A stretch of DNA of 64,000 nucleotides, from positions 1 through 64,000 of the forward strand of contig NZ_FOWW01000005.1 in NCBI RefSeq assembly GCF_900115565.1, in the 5' to 3' direction. Shown here piece after piece: positions 25,689 to 34,318 of the stretch (position 1 is its first letter; every line of letters starts with the position of its first letter). The position numbers were made by a program, and so were the translations under genes. The DNA is from Amycolatopsis arida (GTDB taxonomy: Bacteria; Actinomycetota; Actinomycetes; Mycobacteriales; Pseudonocardiaceae). The notes beneath the pieces are model-generated. The model made no database searches. It saw only the letters and a program-made list of their open reading frames with translations, and was not told where the DNA came from.

Positions 25689-26618
25689 TCAGCTCGGCGG
25701 CGCGAACGGGCGGTCGGCCGGGGGCTCGCCGTCCGGCCGCCGCTGCCCGGTCGGGGGTGTGGGTGGCTCGACCCGCTGGCCGGTGGGGGGCGTGGGCGGT
25801 TCGGTCGGCGAGCCGGGCGGCGGCACGGGCGCCGCGGGGGATGCCGGGTGGTGGCCGGCGAGCCGGGCGTGCTCGCGGGCGCGGCGCTCGGCGAGCACCG
25901 CGGCGAGGTAGGCCCACGGCGGCACGGACGGCGGGAGCGGCGCGCCGATGTGCCCGGCGACCTGCTCGGCGAGGTCGCGGCCGAGCTGCTCGCGGGCGGC
26001 GGGGCGCAGCTCGGGGTAGCGGGCGATGTACTGGCGGGCGCCGAGGGCGAGGTGGTCGGGCAGGTTGGTCAGGTCGAGCCGGGCGGCCCAGTGCGCCAGC
26101 GGCGGCGGCATGGTGAGCTCCGGCGCGGTCGACCGGGGGGCGCGCTCGCGGACCACGAGCGTGCCGGCGAGGTAGTCGCCGACCCGCTTGCCCTTCGGGG
26201 AGACCAGGGAGACCACCAGCGCGACCGCGCCGAACAGGCCGAGCAGCCAGAAGTCGACGAACACGCCGGCGAGGCCGCGGGTGAGGGCGTGCCGGAAGCG
26301 GATGGGGCCGCCGTCGTCGCGGACCACCCGCAGGCCCATGGCGAGCTTGCCGAGCGAGCGGCCGCGACTGAGTGTCTCGAAGACCACCGGGTAGCCGACC
26401 AGGACCAACACCACGCTGGTCAGCATGACGGCGGAGAGCAGTGCCTCGTCGAGGTCGGCCAGGCTGGACAGCGCGAGCAGGAGGATGAGCAGCGCCGCGG
26501 CCTGGACGAGGACGTCGAGGCCGAACGCGAGGCCGCGGCTGGCCAGCTTGGCGGCGCGGAGGTCGAGGACCACCGCGTCGCCGGTGATGAGGTCGGGGTC
26601 TGCCCGGTCTGCCTGCAC
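25689..26618 (-). CDS. RDD family membrane protein (Rv3695-like)
   Basis: 309 residues from GTG 26618. The RDD domain (about 20-165) holds the name-giving Arg/Asp residues in KLASRGLAFGLDVLVQ, and the conserved LSRGRSLGKLAMGLRVVRDD. Three membrane helices follow the usual pattern. The cytosolic C-terminal part contains a helical segment (about 175-255) and ends in a Pro/Gly-rich tail with a repeated PPTPPTGQR. RDD proteins are thought to act in transport. The gene is divergent from the SpoIIM-like gene, the pair found as Rv3694c-Rv3695. Confidence 0.85.
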   Translation of the reverse strand: MQADRADPDLITGDAVVLDLRAAKLASRGLAFGLDVLVQAAALLILLLALSSLADLDEALLSAVMLTSVVLVLVGYPVVFETLSRGRSLGKLAMGLRVVRDDGGPIRFRHALTRGLAGVFVDFWLLGLFGAVALVVSLVSPKGKRVGDYLAGTLVVRERAPRSTAPELTMPPPLAHWAARLDLTNLPDHLALGARQYIARYPELRPAAREQLGRDLAEQVAGHIGAPLPPSVPPWAYLAAVLAERRAREHARLAGHHPASPAAPVPPPGSPTEPPTPPTGQRVEPPTPPTGQRRPDGEPPADRPFAPPS

Positions 26619-26714
26619 CGGCCCAATGTATTGGCCGAGGCTAGGGTTCGCCGTAGGGGTTCGCCGGACGGCGGGCCCGGGCTGGACGCACGACGGACGA
26701 GCGGGTGGTGGCGG

Positions 26715-27722
26715 ATGGACGTGGACGTGTTCGTGGCCGCGCACCGCGCCGAGTGGGACCGGCTCGACGAGCTGGTGCGGCGGGCCGGGCGGTTGCGCGG
26801 GGCCGAGGCCGACGAGCTGGTGGTGCTGTACCAGCGGGTGGCCACGCACCTGTCGATCGTGCGGTCGGTGGCACCGGACCCGGCGCTACTGGCGCGGCTG
26901 TCCGAGCTGGTCACGCGGGCCCGCTCGGCGGTGACCGGTACGCACAGCCCGGCGTGGCGGTCGGTCGGGGAGTTCCTGGCCAGGGGGTTCCCCGCGGCGG
27001 TGTACCGGGCGCGGTGGTGGTGGCTGTCGGTGGCGGCGGCGTTCACGCTGGTGAGCGGGCTGCTGGCGGCGTGGGTGGTGCGCGATCCCGTGGTGCGCTC
27101 CTCGATCGCCGCGCCGGAGGAGATCGAGCAGCTCACCGCGCCCGGTGGGCAGTTCGAGTCGTACTACTCCAGCGAGCCGGCCGCCTCGTTCGCGGCGCAG
27201 GTGTGGACGAACAACGCGTGGGTGGCGGCGGGCTGCCTGGTGCTCGGGGTGCTGCTGGGACTGCCGGTGCTGTACATCCTGTGGCTCAACGTGCTCAACC
27301 TCGGCGTGTCGGCCGGGTTGATGGCCGGCGCCGGCCGGCTCGACGTGTTCTTCGGGTTGATCACGCCGCACGGGTTGCTGGAGCTGACCGCGGTGTTCGT
27401 GGCGGCCGGCGCGGGGCTGCGGCTGGGCTGGACGGTGATCGACCCGGGACGGCGGCCGAGGGCGGTGGCGGTGGCCCAGGAGGGGCGGTCCGTGGTGGCG
27501 ATGGCGCTGGGGCTGACCGGGGTGTTGCTCGTGTCGGGGGTGATCGAGGCGTTCGTGACGCCGTCCGGACTGCCGACGTGGGCGCGCATCGGCATCGGCG
27601 TGGTGGCGGAGGCGCTGTTCCTCGCGTACGTCTTCGTGCTCGGTCGCCGGGCCGCCCGCGCCGGCGAGACCGGCGACCTCTCGTCCGAGGAGGCCGGCGA
27701 CGCGCTGCCGATGGCGGGGTGA
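26715..27722 (+). CDS. SpoIIM/DUF95 family membrane protein (Rv3694c-like)
   Basis: 335 residues from ATG 26715. A cytosolic N-terminal helical region (1-95, MDVDVFVAAHRAEWDRLDEL) is followed by about five membrane helices with a family segment SYYSSEPAASFAAQVWTNNA and WLNVLNLGVSAGLMAGAG. Stage II sporulation protein M homologues in non-sporulating actinobacteria accompany RDD and MoxR/DUF58 genes. Role unknown; possibly part of one membrane complex with them. Downstream the conserved neighbourhood is interrupted by the islet. Confidence 0.87.
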   Translation: MDVDVFVAAHRAEWDRLDELVRRAGRLRGAEADELVVLYQRVATHLSIVRSVAPDPALLARLSELVTRARSAVTGTHSPAWRSVGEFLARGFPAAVYRARWWWLSVAAAFTLVSGLLAAWVVRDPVVRSSIAAPEEIEQLTAPGGQFESYYSSEPAASFAAQVWTNNAWVAAGCLVLGVLLGLPVLYILWLNVLNLGVSAGLMAGAGRLDVFFGLITPHGLLELTAVFVAAGAGLRLGWTVIDPGRRPRAVAVAQEGRSVVAMALGLTGVLLVSGVIEAFVTPSGLPTWARIGIGVVAEALFLAYVFVLGRRAARAGETGDLSSEEAGDALPMAG

Positions 27723-27743
27723 GCGCGGCGCCGGACGCGCGGG

Positions 27744-27830
27744 CTACCTCGGCGGCGGCAGCGGGTCGTCCAGCACGATCCGGCCGCCCTCACCTCGCAC
27801 CAGCACTGCCATCGCCGCGCCGGGGGTGGC
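27744..27830 (-). pseudogene. 3' remnant of the split lipoprotein gene
   Basis: A short high-G+C frame ending VLVRGEGGRIVLDDPLPPPR and a TAG at 27744. It reads on the same strand as the truncated lipoprotein gene at 30125 and has no start or domain of its own. I infer that it is the original C-terminus, now separated from its N-terminus by about 2 kb of AT-richer DNA. Confidence 0.5.
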
Positions 27831-28196
27831 TGCGGACATTCCAAGACCCGGGCAAGGTCGTCGCGAATCTACGATCGCGGTCGCGCTGGACAGGGGCTCC
27901 TCAGCCGACCGCGCCGAGGACTGCACACGCCCAGCAGGTCAGCGAACTAAGCAAGATCCACAATTAAGCGCGAGCCACAGTCGCCAAGTGTGACGAAACC
28001 TGACCACTGGATTATCGCGATAACTCGGCCATCCGAGTGAAGACCCGCCAATCGCCGTGACAGTCAAAGGTCAGCTTGCTACCTTGGAAACTAGGGAATT
28101 TTTTCTTATTATATACACGATCATAGGTGAACACCATCATTCCCCTCAGGGAAAATCGACATAACATTCGAACCTAAACATCAATTAGGGGGCAAT

Positions 28197-28676
28197 ATGA
28201 TACGTAGGTCGATTGCCACAGTGGCGGCAAGCAGCGCATTACTTTCTTGGTTTTTGGCCACTCCTTCGAGCGCCAGTCAAGATATCAGTAAAGTCCCACT
28301 GGTAGGTGCAAGCGACTGCTTTAGCTGGGCGCGTCCAAGTGATGTCGTCGCCTCCCTGACACCAGCGGGAAATCCCGACCAGGCCGTAACGCTGAGTTGT
28401 GGATCGCCAGCCTATGGGATTATCCACATCGACGCTGGTCACCCGATCGATGAGAACGGCGCGGATGATGTGAACGTGAACGGTTGCTTCAATCACATCT
28501 TTGCCCGGCCATACTATGGAGTCCCTGCAGCCCCTGGAAACACCGCGATCAGATACAACAGGTCAGACGGCGGTACCGCGACGTTAGTCTGGAGAAACTC
28601 TGACGGTCAAGTGGTAACCATGTTCACCAGCGACCCTCCAAATGGGAACAACTGGTGGGCCTGCGCGAACGGATGA
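28197..28676 (+). CDS. Secreted four-Cys protein of unknown function
   Basis: 159 residues from ATG 28197, with AGGGGG about 6 bases upstream. Signal peptide (MIRRSIATVAASSALLSWFLA, cleavage after the SSASA-like segment near 26). The mature part has four Cys (DCFSW, LSCGS, NGCFN, WACANG), which could make two disulphides, and the segments YGIIHIDAGHPID and GGTATLVWRNSDG that suggest a small beta-rich domain. I do not recognise the family. The A/T-rich codon use differs strongly from the flanking chromosome. An extracellular binding or inhibitor role is possible but unsupported. Confidence 0.75.
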   Translation: MIRRSIATVAASSALLSWFLATPSSASQDISKVPLVGASDCFSWARPSDVVASLTPAGNPDQAVTLSCGSPAYGIIHIDAGHPIDENGADDVNVNGCFNHIFARPYYGVPAAPGNTAIRYNRSDGGTATLVWRNSDGQVVTMFTSDPPNGNNWWACANG

Positions 28677-28712
28677 ACCTCGTCGACAGTTTGACATCAG
28701 AACGGGTTTTGC

Positions 28713-29069
28713 ATGCGAATTTGGAACCATAGATTCGGCGCACTTGTTACCATGATCGGCGGGGCCATGGCATCGTTAACGTTACTTGGTGGCGGTCTTG
28801 CATCAGCTACCGAGAAGGACGCCGAGGAAGCTTTGGCTGACCCTGCTCCGCCCTGCATCACGGTGACAAAAACTGACGCATTCTCGACTATCGCCCACGT
28901 GGCCAACCAGTGCCGCGTTCGTCTAACCGTACGAGTAGACATCAGACTAGCCCCCGACACCAGTTGTCAAACTTTTGAGCCGTTTCAATCAGGACAGTTC
29001 GACGAAATAGAGCTTTGGGGAAACACGACCAACGAAGGTGGCAGCATCAGAGGATTAGTAATCTGCTAG
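28713..29069 (+). CDS. Secreted four-Cys protein, tendamistat-like layout
   Basis: 118 residues. N-terminal signal peptide (about 1-33, ending GGGLASA). The mature domain starts ADPAPPC and has four Cys spaced 19, 18 and 33 residues, with paired beta-strand-like segments CRVRLTVRVDIRL. The alpha-amylase inhibitor tendamistat has the same order (PAPSC start, spacing 16, 18, 28) and a Cys near the C-terminus, but its amylase-binding WRY triad is not evident here. The similarity is by eye. It may be a small beta-sandwich with another target. It begins 37 bp after the previous secreted protein gene. Confidence 0.65.
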   Translation: MRIWNHRFGALVTMIGGAMASLTLLGGGLASATEKDAEEALADPAPPCITVTKTDAFSTIAHVANQCRVRLTVRVDIRLAPDTSCQTFEPFQSGQFDEIELWGNTTNEGGSIRGLVIC

Positions 29070-29207
29070 AAATGGCGCAGACGGGGATATCTCTCATCTC
29101 CTTGTCGGATAAGTAATCCCCCAGCAGCTTCGCACAATTGGCCACCGACTTCATTCAAAAGCCTCTCTCAACGACTTGCATTTGACATGCTGTGTTAACA
29201 TTACTAT

Positions 29208-29732
29208 ATGACCAAATTTGACCTCAGCGTAGACTTCTCCCGAGGATGGTGCACGCTCCGTCTCTCCGAGGACGAAACTAGTATCGAGATTTCGTCGCAC
29301 ACGCTACAAGACTCATTTTCCGAACTTGTCCATATTGTAGCCGAATTGTCGAAGGGGTGGCAATGTGTGTCTTGTCGCTGGGCACGCGAGATCAGCGGCG
29401 GCTACTATATTGACCTTTGCCTAGATCCCGCGGGTTATGTGAACATCGCCATCCACGAGGCTGCGGCGTCGAATGAGTCTAATACTTATCAGGAAGCCTG
29501 GAGCCCCATGCGCAGGCGGGCGGTATTCACTGCGCGTGTTGCACTTGGTAGTTTTCTTACGTTGTTCTCAAATAGCCTCAGGAAAATCCGCACGTCCTGG
29601 ACCGACACAGCTGGGTATATTCCAGAGTGGGGCTGGAATTATCCGACATCTGACGCCGAGGAGATTGAACGCCAAGCAAAACGATATGGCTACAAGCCCG
29701 CCGGGGTGGCTGGTACGAGGGCAGGGCAGTAG
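29208..29732 (+). CDS. Cytosolic protein of unknown function in islet
   Basis: 174 residues from ATG 29208; no Shine-Dalgarno is visible and the DNA just upstream is AT-rich with TTGACA at 29182-29187, so the mRNA may be leaderless or nearly so. No signal or membrane segment. Features are a beta-rich N-terminal half (FSRGWCTLRLSEDETSIEISS), an Arg-rich middle (SPMRRRAVFTARVALG) and a Trp/Tyr-rich end (WGWNYPTSDAEEIERQAKRYG). Small actinobacterial proteins of this kind sometimes serve as immunity partners, but no cognate toxin is present, so I assign no function. Confidence 0.65.
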   Translation: MTKFDLSVDFSRGWCTLRLSEDETSIEISSHTLQDSFSELVHIVAELSKGWQCVSCRWAREISGGYYIDLCLDPAGYVNIAIHEAAASNESNTYQEAWSPMRRRAVFTARVALGSFLTLFSNSLRKIRTSWTDTAGYIPEWGWNYPTSDAEEIERQAKRYGYKPAGVAGTRAGQ

Positions 29733-29786
29733 AAAGCGCCGGGAAATACAACTCGCACCAACGCGCCCGCGTTTGGAGCCAAACAA

Positions 29787-30125
29787 CTATAGATGCACGG
29801 AAGCGTCTGCCCTGCTGAGGGAACTGATTTTTGCGGGGTAGCGGGCCGATCGACCGGCTGCCCACCAAACTCGCTCCAGCACCTGTTGACCGAGTTCCCG
29901 CTCGACCCATTCCTCGGTATGGAGGCCGATGAAGATCCGCACGGTGTCCCACTGCCCGGGCACGATCTCCTTGAGCGGCGTGGTCTCCCCGCGCACCCTG
30001 AGGTCGCGCAACCGCTGGGCGAACTCGGGGTCATAGTTCAGTGAGGCTCCGCCGCCGCCCGACCCGCATCCGGCGAGCAACACGACCAACACGACGAGAA
30101 GAGCTGCCCGCAGCCGCGACCTCAT
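29787..30125 (-). pseudogene. Lipoprotein gene, truncated at the islet edge
   Basis: 112-codon frame from ATG 30125. A lipoprotein signal with lipobox LLAGC (Cys20) leads into DPEFAQRLRDLRVRGETTPLKEIVPGQWD and GLHTEEWVERELGQQVLE. After about residue 85 (about 29870) the G+C bias fades and the frame ends with an unconvincing tail inside islet sequence. I infer that the gene lost its C-terminus when the islet entered; a matching high-G+C tail survives at 27744-27830. It is downstream of the DUF58 gene in the same orientation. Confidence 0.6.
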
Positions 30126-30179
30126 CGAGTCCCCGTCCCGGACAACCCGCGCCCGACCATGTCGTCGGTCCGCTTGCGG

Positions 30180-31475
30180 TCACAGGCGGCCGGCGGCTTT
30201 CAGGTCCAGGTAGCGGTCGGCGAGGGCGGGCGGCAGGGCGTCGGGCACGGCGTCGACCACCTCGGCGCCGTGCCGGGTGAGCAGGGCGGTCACGTGCCGC
30301 CGCTCGGCGAGGGTGCGCTCCGCGGCGGCCGCGGAGTACACCGCCTCCGCGTCGCCGCGGGCATGGGCCAGCGACGCCACCCTCGGGTCGGCCACGGCGG
30401 CCACCAGCAGCCGGTGCCGGGCGGTCAGCGCCGGCAGCACCGGCAGCAGCCCCTGCTCCACCGGCGCCGGGTCGAGCCCGGTCAACAGCACCACCAGCGA
30501 CCGCCGCCGGGTGCGCCGCAGCACCTCCGCCACCATCCCCCGCGCGTCGGACTCCACCAGCTCCGGCTCCACCGGCGCCATCGCGTTCACCAGCGCGGGC
30601 AGCAGCTCCGCCGCGCCGATCCCCTGCACGCTGGCCCGCACCCGCCGGTCGTAGGCCAGCAGGTCCACCCGGTCCCCCGCGCGCGACGCCAGGGCGGCGA
30701 GCAGCAACGCGGTGTCCATCGCCGCGTCCAGCCGGGTGCCGTCGCCGACCCGCCCCGCCGCCGTGCGCCCCGTGTCGAGCACGACCACCACGTGCCGGTC
30801 CCGCTCCGGCCGCCACGTGCGCACCATGACGTCCCGCGCCCGCGCCGTCGCCCGCCAGTCGATCGACCGCACGTCGTCGCCGATCACGTACTCGCGCAGC
30901 GAGTCGAACTCCGTGCCCTGCCCCCGCACCAGCGCCGCCCGCCGGCCGTCCAGCTCGCGCAACCGGGCCAGCCGGCCGGGCAGGTGCCGACGGCTGGTGA
31001 ACGGCGGCAACGCCCGCACCGTCCACGGCGCCGAGTGAGAGCCCTGCCGCGCGGCCAGCCCCAGCGGCCCGACCGCGCGCACCGTCACCAGGTGCGCCCG
31101 CCGGTCGCCCCGCCGGGTGGGCCGCAACGCCGTCACCACCGTGCGCGCCTCCCCGGCCGGCACGGTAATCGGATGCCGGTCCTGCTCGACGCCGGCGCTC
31201 GGCGGCCACGCGTCCCGCAGCATCCCCCGTAGCGGCCGCGGCCCGGGGTTGCGCACGGTGAGCACCACCTCGACCCGCTCGCCCAGCCGCACCGACTCCG
31301 CGCCGGACCGGGACAGCACCAGCCCCCGGACGCTCACCGCGAACAGCAGGTCCACCACCACGCCGACCAGCACCACCCCGGTGGCCAGCAGCACCCCGGT
31401 CCACGACGGGAGCAGCAGCCCGACGACGACCGCACCCAACAGCGCGAGCAGCCCGGCCCGAGCGGTCAGCGCCAT
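30180..31475 (-). CDS. DUF58 protein (Rv3693-like)
   Basis: 431 residues. Two N-terminal membrane helices (about 5-50), a beta-rich domain with LTVRNPGPRPLRGMLRD, then the DUF58 hallmark GTEFDSLREYVIGDDVRSIDWRATAR (about 195-220) followed by a von Willebrand A-like domain with a metal-site motif VVVVLDTGRTAAG. DUF58 proteins pair with MoxR ATPases and may be their substrates or partners at the membrane. It is separated from the MoxR gene by 70 bp. M. tuberculosis has the same order, Rv3692-Rv3693. Confidence 0.88.
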   Translation of the reverse strand: MALTARAGLLALLGAVVVGLLLPSWTGVLLATGVVLVGVVVDLLFAVSVRGLVLSRSGAESVRLGERVEVVLTVRNPGPRPLRGMLRDAWPPSAGVEQDRHPITVPAGEARTVVTALRPTRRGDRRAHLVTVRAVGPLGLAARQGSHSAPWTVRALPPFTSRRHLPGRLARLRELDGRRAALVRGQGTEFDSLREYVIGDDVRSIDWRATARARDVMVRTWRPERDRHVVVVLDTGRTAAGRVGDGTRLDAAMDTALLLAALASRAGDRVDLLAYDRRVRASVQGIGAAELLPALVNAMAPVEPELVESDARGMVAEVLRRTRRRSLVVLLTGLDPAPVEQGLLPVLPALTARHRLLVAAVADPRVASLAHARGDAEAVYSAAAAERTLAERRHVTALLTRHGAEVVDAVPDALPPALADRYLDLKAAGRL

Positions 31476-31545
31476 GCCATCACCCGAGCCGTGCGGTCAG
31501 GGCGCGGGACCAACGTCAGCGGCGGGAAGACCGGCGACACGGGAG

Positions 31546-32532
31546 TCACCTCGGCACGGGGACCGTGGCCAGCACGCGCTCCAGCAGGCCGTCGGCGGTC
31601 GCACCCTCCAGCTCCGCCTCGGGGCGCAACTCGATCCGGTGCCGCAGCGCCGGCCGGGCCAGCGCCTTCACGTCGTCGGGTGTCACGTACCCGCGGCCGG
31701 ACAGCCAGGCCCACGCTCGCGCGGCGGCGAGCAGCGCGGTGGCCCCGCGCGGCGAGACGCCCAGCCGCACCGACGGTGCCGTGCGGGTGGCGCGGCAGAC
31801 GTCCACGATGTAGCCGAGCACCTCGGGCGCCACCGTCACCGCCCGCACCGCGGCCCTGCCCGCGGCCAGGTGCTCTGCCCCGGCCACCGCGCGCACCCCG
31901 GCGGCACCGAGGTCCCGTGGGTCGAAGCCCTCGACGTGCCGGCGCAGGATCCCGATCTCGTCCTCCCTGGCCGGCGCCGGCATGGTGAGCTTGAGCAGGA
32001 ACCGGTCGAGCTGGGCCTCCGGCAGCGGGTAGGTGCCCTCGTACTCCACCGGGTTCTGGGTGGCGATCACGATGAACGGGTCGGGCAGCGGCCGCGGCCG
32101 GCCCTCCACCGACACCTGCCGCTCCTCCATCGCCTCCAGCAGCGCGGACTGCGTCTTCGGCGGGGTCCGGTTGATCTCGTCCGCGAGCAGCAGGTTGGTG
32201 AACACCGGCCCCTCGCGGAAGGAGAACTCCGCGGTGTGCGGGTCGTAGACCAGCGAGCCGGTCACGTCGCCGGGCATGAGGTCCGGGGTGAACTGCAGCC
32301 GTGCCGTCGAGGTGTCCAGCGCGGTGGCCACCGTGCGCACCAGCAGCGTCTTGGCCACCCCGGGCACGCCCTCCAGGAGCACGTGGCCCCGGCAGAGCAG
32401 GGCGATGATCAGGCCGGTCACCACCGGGTCGTTGCCGACCACGGCCTTGCCGACCTCGGCCCGCAACGCCACCAGCGCCTGCCGCGCGGCGTCGGCGTCC
32501 ACCCGCCCGGTCGCGACGTCGATCTCGGTCAC
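31546..32532 (-). CDS. MoxR-type AAA+ ATPase
   Basis: 328 residues from GTG 32532, which overlaps the DUF4350 stop by GTGA. Walker A in GVPGVAKT (about 55-62), Walker B LLLADEINRTPPKTQSALLEAMEE (Asp and Glu near 118-119), sensor and Arg finger in NPVEYEGTYPLPEAQLDRF, and the C-terminal lid. MoxR ATPases act as chaperones that activate or assemble partner proteins, here probably the DUF58 or DUF4129 products. Central gene of the conserved Rv3689-Rv3693 set. Confidence 0.93.
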   Translation of the reverse strand: MTEIDVATGRVDADAARQALVALRAEVGKAVVGNDPVVTGLIIALLCRGHVLLEGVPGVAKTLLVRTVATALDTSTARLQFTPDLMPGDVTGSLVYDPHTAEFSFREGPVFTNLLLADEINRTPPKTQSALLEAMEERQVSVEGRPRPLPDPFIVIATQNPVEYEGTYPLPEAQLDRFLLKLTMPAPAREDEIGILRRHVEGFDPRDLGAAGVRAVAGAEHLAAGRAAVRAVTVAPEVLGYIVDVCRATRTAPSVRLGVSPRGATALLAAARAWAWLSGRGYVTPDDVKALARPALRHRIELRPEAELEGATADGLLERVLATVPVPR

Positions 32533-33683
32533 TGCAGAACCTCTCTCTCCAGGGCGTCCAGCGCGTCGGCCCGCTCGACCAGCTGGGCCTCCCCGCCGGT
32601 AAGCCCTCCGTACAGCAGCGCGCCCACCTCGGCCTCGCTCCGGCCGGTCCGGGCGGCCACCGCGGCGACGACGACCGCCGGCTCGGCCGCGGCCTCGGCG
32701 GTGAGGCCCAGCGCCGGCAGCATCCGCTGGCGCGCGGCGTCGCGCAGGGCGGTGGCCGCGTGCTCGGCGGCACCCGCCCTGCGGTACAGCCGCGCCCTGC
32801 CCTCGACGGTCTCCGCCCCGCGCACCACCACGGGCAGCGGCTCGACCACCACCGGGCCGAGCCGGCGCGCCCGCCACAGTGCCAGCAGCAGCACCGCCAC
32901 GGCCACCTGGCCCAGCCCGAAGTACCAGCCGCGCGGAACGAGATCGTAGATCGACTCGCCGCCACCGCGCAGTGCCGCGTCGCCCGGCGCGGGCTGGTAC
33001 CACACCAGCCGAGGGTGCTGACCGAGCAGCCGCATGGCGAGCGCGGCGTTGCCCTCGTCGGCCAGCGCGGCGTTGGTCAGCGGGGCCACGTCGCCGAGCA
33101 CGGTCACCGTTGCGGCCCTGGCGAGCACGCCGCCGTAACACACGGTCACCACCGCCGAGTCCCCAGTGCCGGAGTCCCCAGTGCCGTAGGCGAGCCCACC
33201 CAGGGTCAGCGGCCCCGCGGCCCGCGCCGCGGGCAGCTCGCAACCCGGCGCGCGGTGCCGATCTTCGGTGGGCCCGGCGAACCGTACGCGCTCGGCCACC
33301 GCGGCGAGCGCGTCCGGACCGGGTCGCAGCAGCACCACGTCACCGGCCCGCCCGGTCAGCCGGGCTAGCTCCTCCGGCAACACCCGGTCGGGGTGGGTCA
33401 CCAGCAGCGTGGCGGCACCACCGAGCGCCCCGAGAGCCTCGGTGGCCTCGGTGGCCGAGCCGGCCGGCTCCACCTCCACACCCTCGCCGTCGAGCAGCCG
33501 AGCCACCGCGCGGCTGCCCCCCTCCTTCACCGAGCGGGGGTCGAGCTCGCCACCCTCGCCGCCGGTCAGCAGGGTCGACAGCACCGCGAGGGCGACGAGG
33601 GCCAGCGCGATCCCCAGCGGCACCCGCGCGCGACGCCACACCTCCCGCGCGTCCGGGCTGGCGCTGGTCGTCGAGACCGTCAT
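32529..33683 (-). CDS. DUF4350 membrane protein (Rv3691-like)
   Basis: 384 residues from ATG 33683 in an ATGA overlap. An N-terminal helix (about 22-40), a soluble external domain with VKEGGSRAVARLLDGEGVEVEPA and LLVTHPDRVLPEELARL that resembles DUF4350, a second helix near 263-282 (WYFGLGQVAVAVLLLALWR) and a cytosolic helical domain that ends EREVLQ. Conserved partner of MoxR and DUF58 genes; biochemical role unknown. Confidence 0.83.
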   Translation of the reverse strand: MTVSTTSASPDAREVWRRARVPLGIALALVALAVLSTLLTGGEGGELDPRSVKEGGSRAVARLLDGEGVEVEPAGSATEATEALGALGGAATLLVTHPDRVLPEELARLTGRAGDVVLLRPGPDALAAVAERVRFAGPTEDRHRAPGCELPAARAAGPLTLGGLAYGTGDSGTGDSAVVTVCYGGVLARAATVTVLGDVAPLTNAALADEGNAALAMRLLGQHPRLVWYQPAPGDAALRGGGESIYDLVPRGWYFGLGQVAVAVLLLALWRARRLGPVVVEPLPVVVRGAETVEGRARLYRRAGAAEHAATALRDAARQRMLPALGLTAEAAAEPAVVVAAVAARTGRSEAEVGALLYGGLTGGEAQLVERADALDALEREVLQ

Positions 33684-34315
33684 GCCGGCACCACCGGCCG
33701 CGCGGCCAGGATCGCCTCGTCCAGCTCCGCGAGCCGCTGGCACACCTCGCGGGTGGCGGGCCGGCCACCGTAGTGCACCTCGTCGAACCGCACGGCCGCG
33801 GCTCGCAGCTCCGCCGCGTGGTCCGGCAACCGCAGGCCGGCGTCGAGCGCGGCCTCGTCGGCGGTGCGGCCGGACCGCTCGTCCAGCACGCCGCGCTCCT
33901 CGAGGCCGCGGACCAGCCCGCGGAACCGGGCGCGCAGCGCGTCGTCGAGCCGGCCCTCGGCCAGCGCCCGTTCGGCCTCCGCGCGGTACTCGGCGGCCGA
34001 CCGGCGCGGGTCGGCGAACACCACGCGGTCGGCACGCCGGGCCCGGCCGATCCGGCCGGTCCGCAGCCGGATCACCACCACCAGTACGACGAGCACGGCC
34101 AGCAGCACGACCAGCCCGAACGGTCCGCCGGGCACCAGGCCGGCCGCGCCGTCGAGCAGGTCGGAGACCCGCTCGAAGACCCAGCGCAACGCGCGGCCGA
34201 GCAGCGAGGGGCGGGCGGCCTCGTAGGCGGGGTCGGCCAACTCGGCGCGGGCCGCCTCCCTGGCCTCGTCACGGCCGATGTCCACCGGGACGTCGGCCGG
34301 CCACCCCGGCCGCAC
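33680..34315 (-). CDS. DUF4129 membrane protein (Rv3690-like)
   Basis: 211 residues from GTG 34315, 3 bp after the stop of the preceding gene. External N-terminal segment PVDIGRDEAREAARAELADPAY (a DUF4129-neighbour motif), one membrane helix (about 64-85, FGLVVLLAVLVVLVVVIRL), then a cytosolic domain with AEYRAEAERALAEGRLDDALRARFRGLVRGLEERGV, the DUF4129 signature. Part of the five-gene MoxR operon. Confidence 0.85.
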   Translation of the reverse strand: MRPGWPADVPVDIGRDEAREAARAELADPAYEAARPSLLGRALRWVFERVSDLLDGAAGLVPGGPFGLVVLLAVLVVLVVVIRLRTGRIGRARRADRVVFADPRRSAAEYRAEAERALAEGRLDDALRARFRGLVRGLEERGVLDERSGRTADEAALDAGLRLPDHAAELRAAAVRFDEVHYGGRPATREVCQRLAELDEAILAARPVVPA

Positions 34316-34318
34316 CGG

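Larger units (their letters stand above)
27840..29840. other. AT-richer islet of about 2 kb, foreign insertion
   Basis: Base composition falls sharply between about 27.84 and 29.84 kb, with A/T-ending codons, runs such as gaattttttcttattatatac (about 28095) and no strong codon bias, against extreme G+C on both sides. It carries three plus-strand genes (two secreted Cys proteins and one cytosolic protein). No integrase, transposase, tRNA edge or clear direct repeats were found, so the mechanism is unknown. It sits inside the otherwise conserved RDD-SpoIIM / DUF58-MoxR neighbourhood. Confidence 0.75.

Noticed and set aside
27860-27967. Plus-strand tail TFQDPGKVVANLR as a transposase or integrase end
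   Set aside because: Too short and without a family motif. I could not support a mobile element origin.
27840-29840. Prophage or insertion sequence in the AT-richer islet
   Set aside because: No transposase, integrase, terminal inverted repeats or phage structural genes could be seen.
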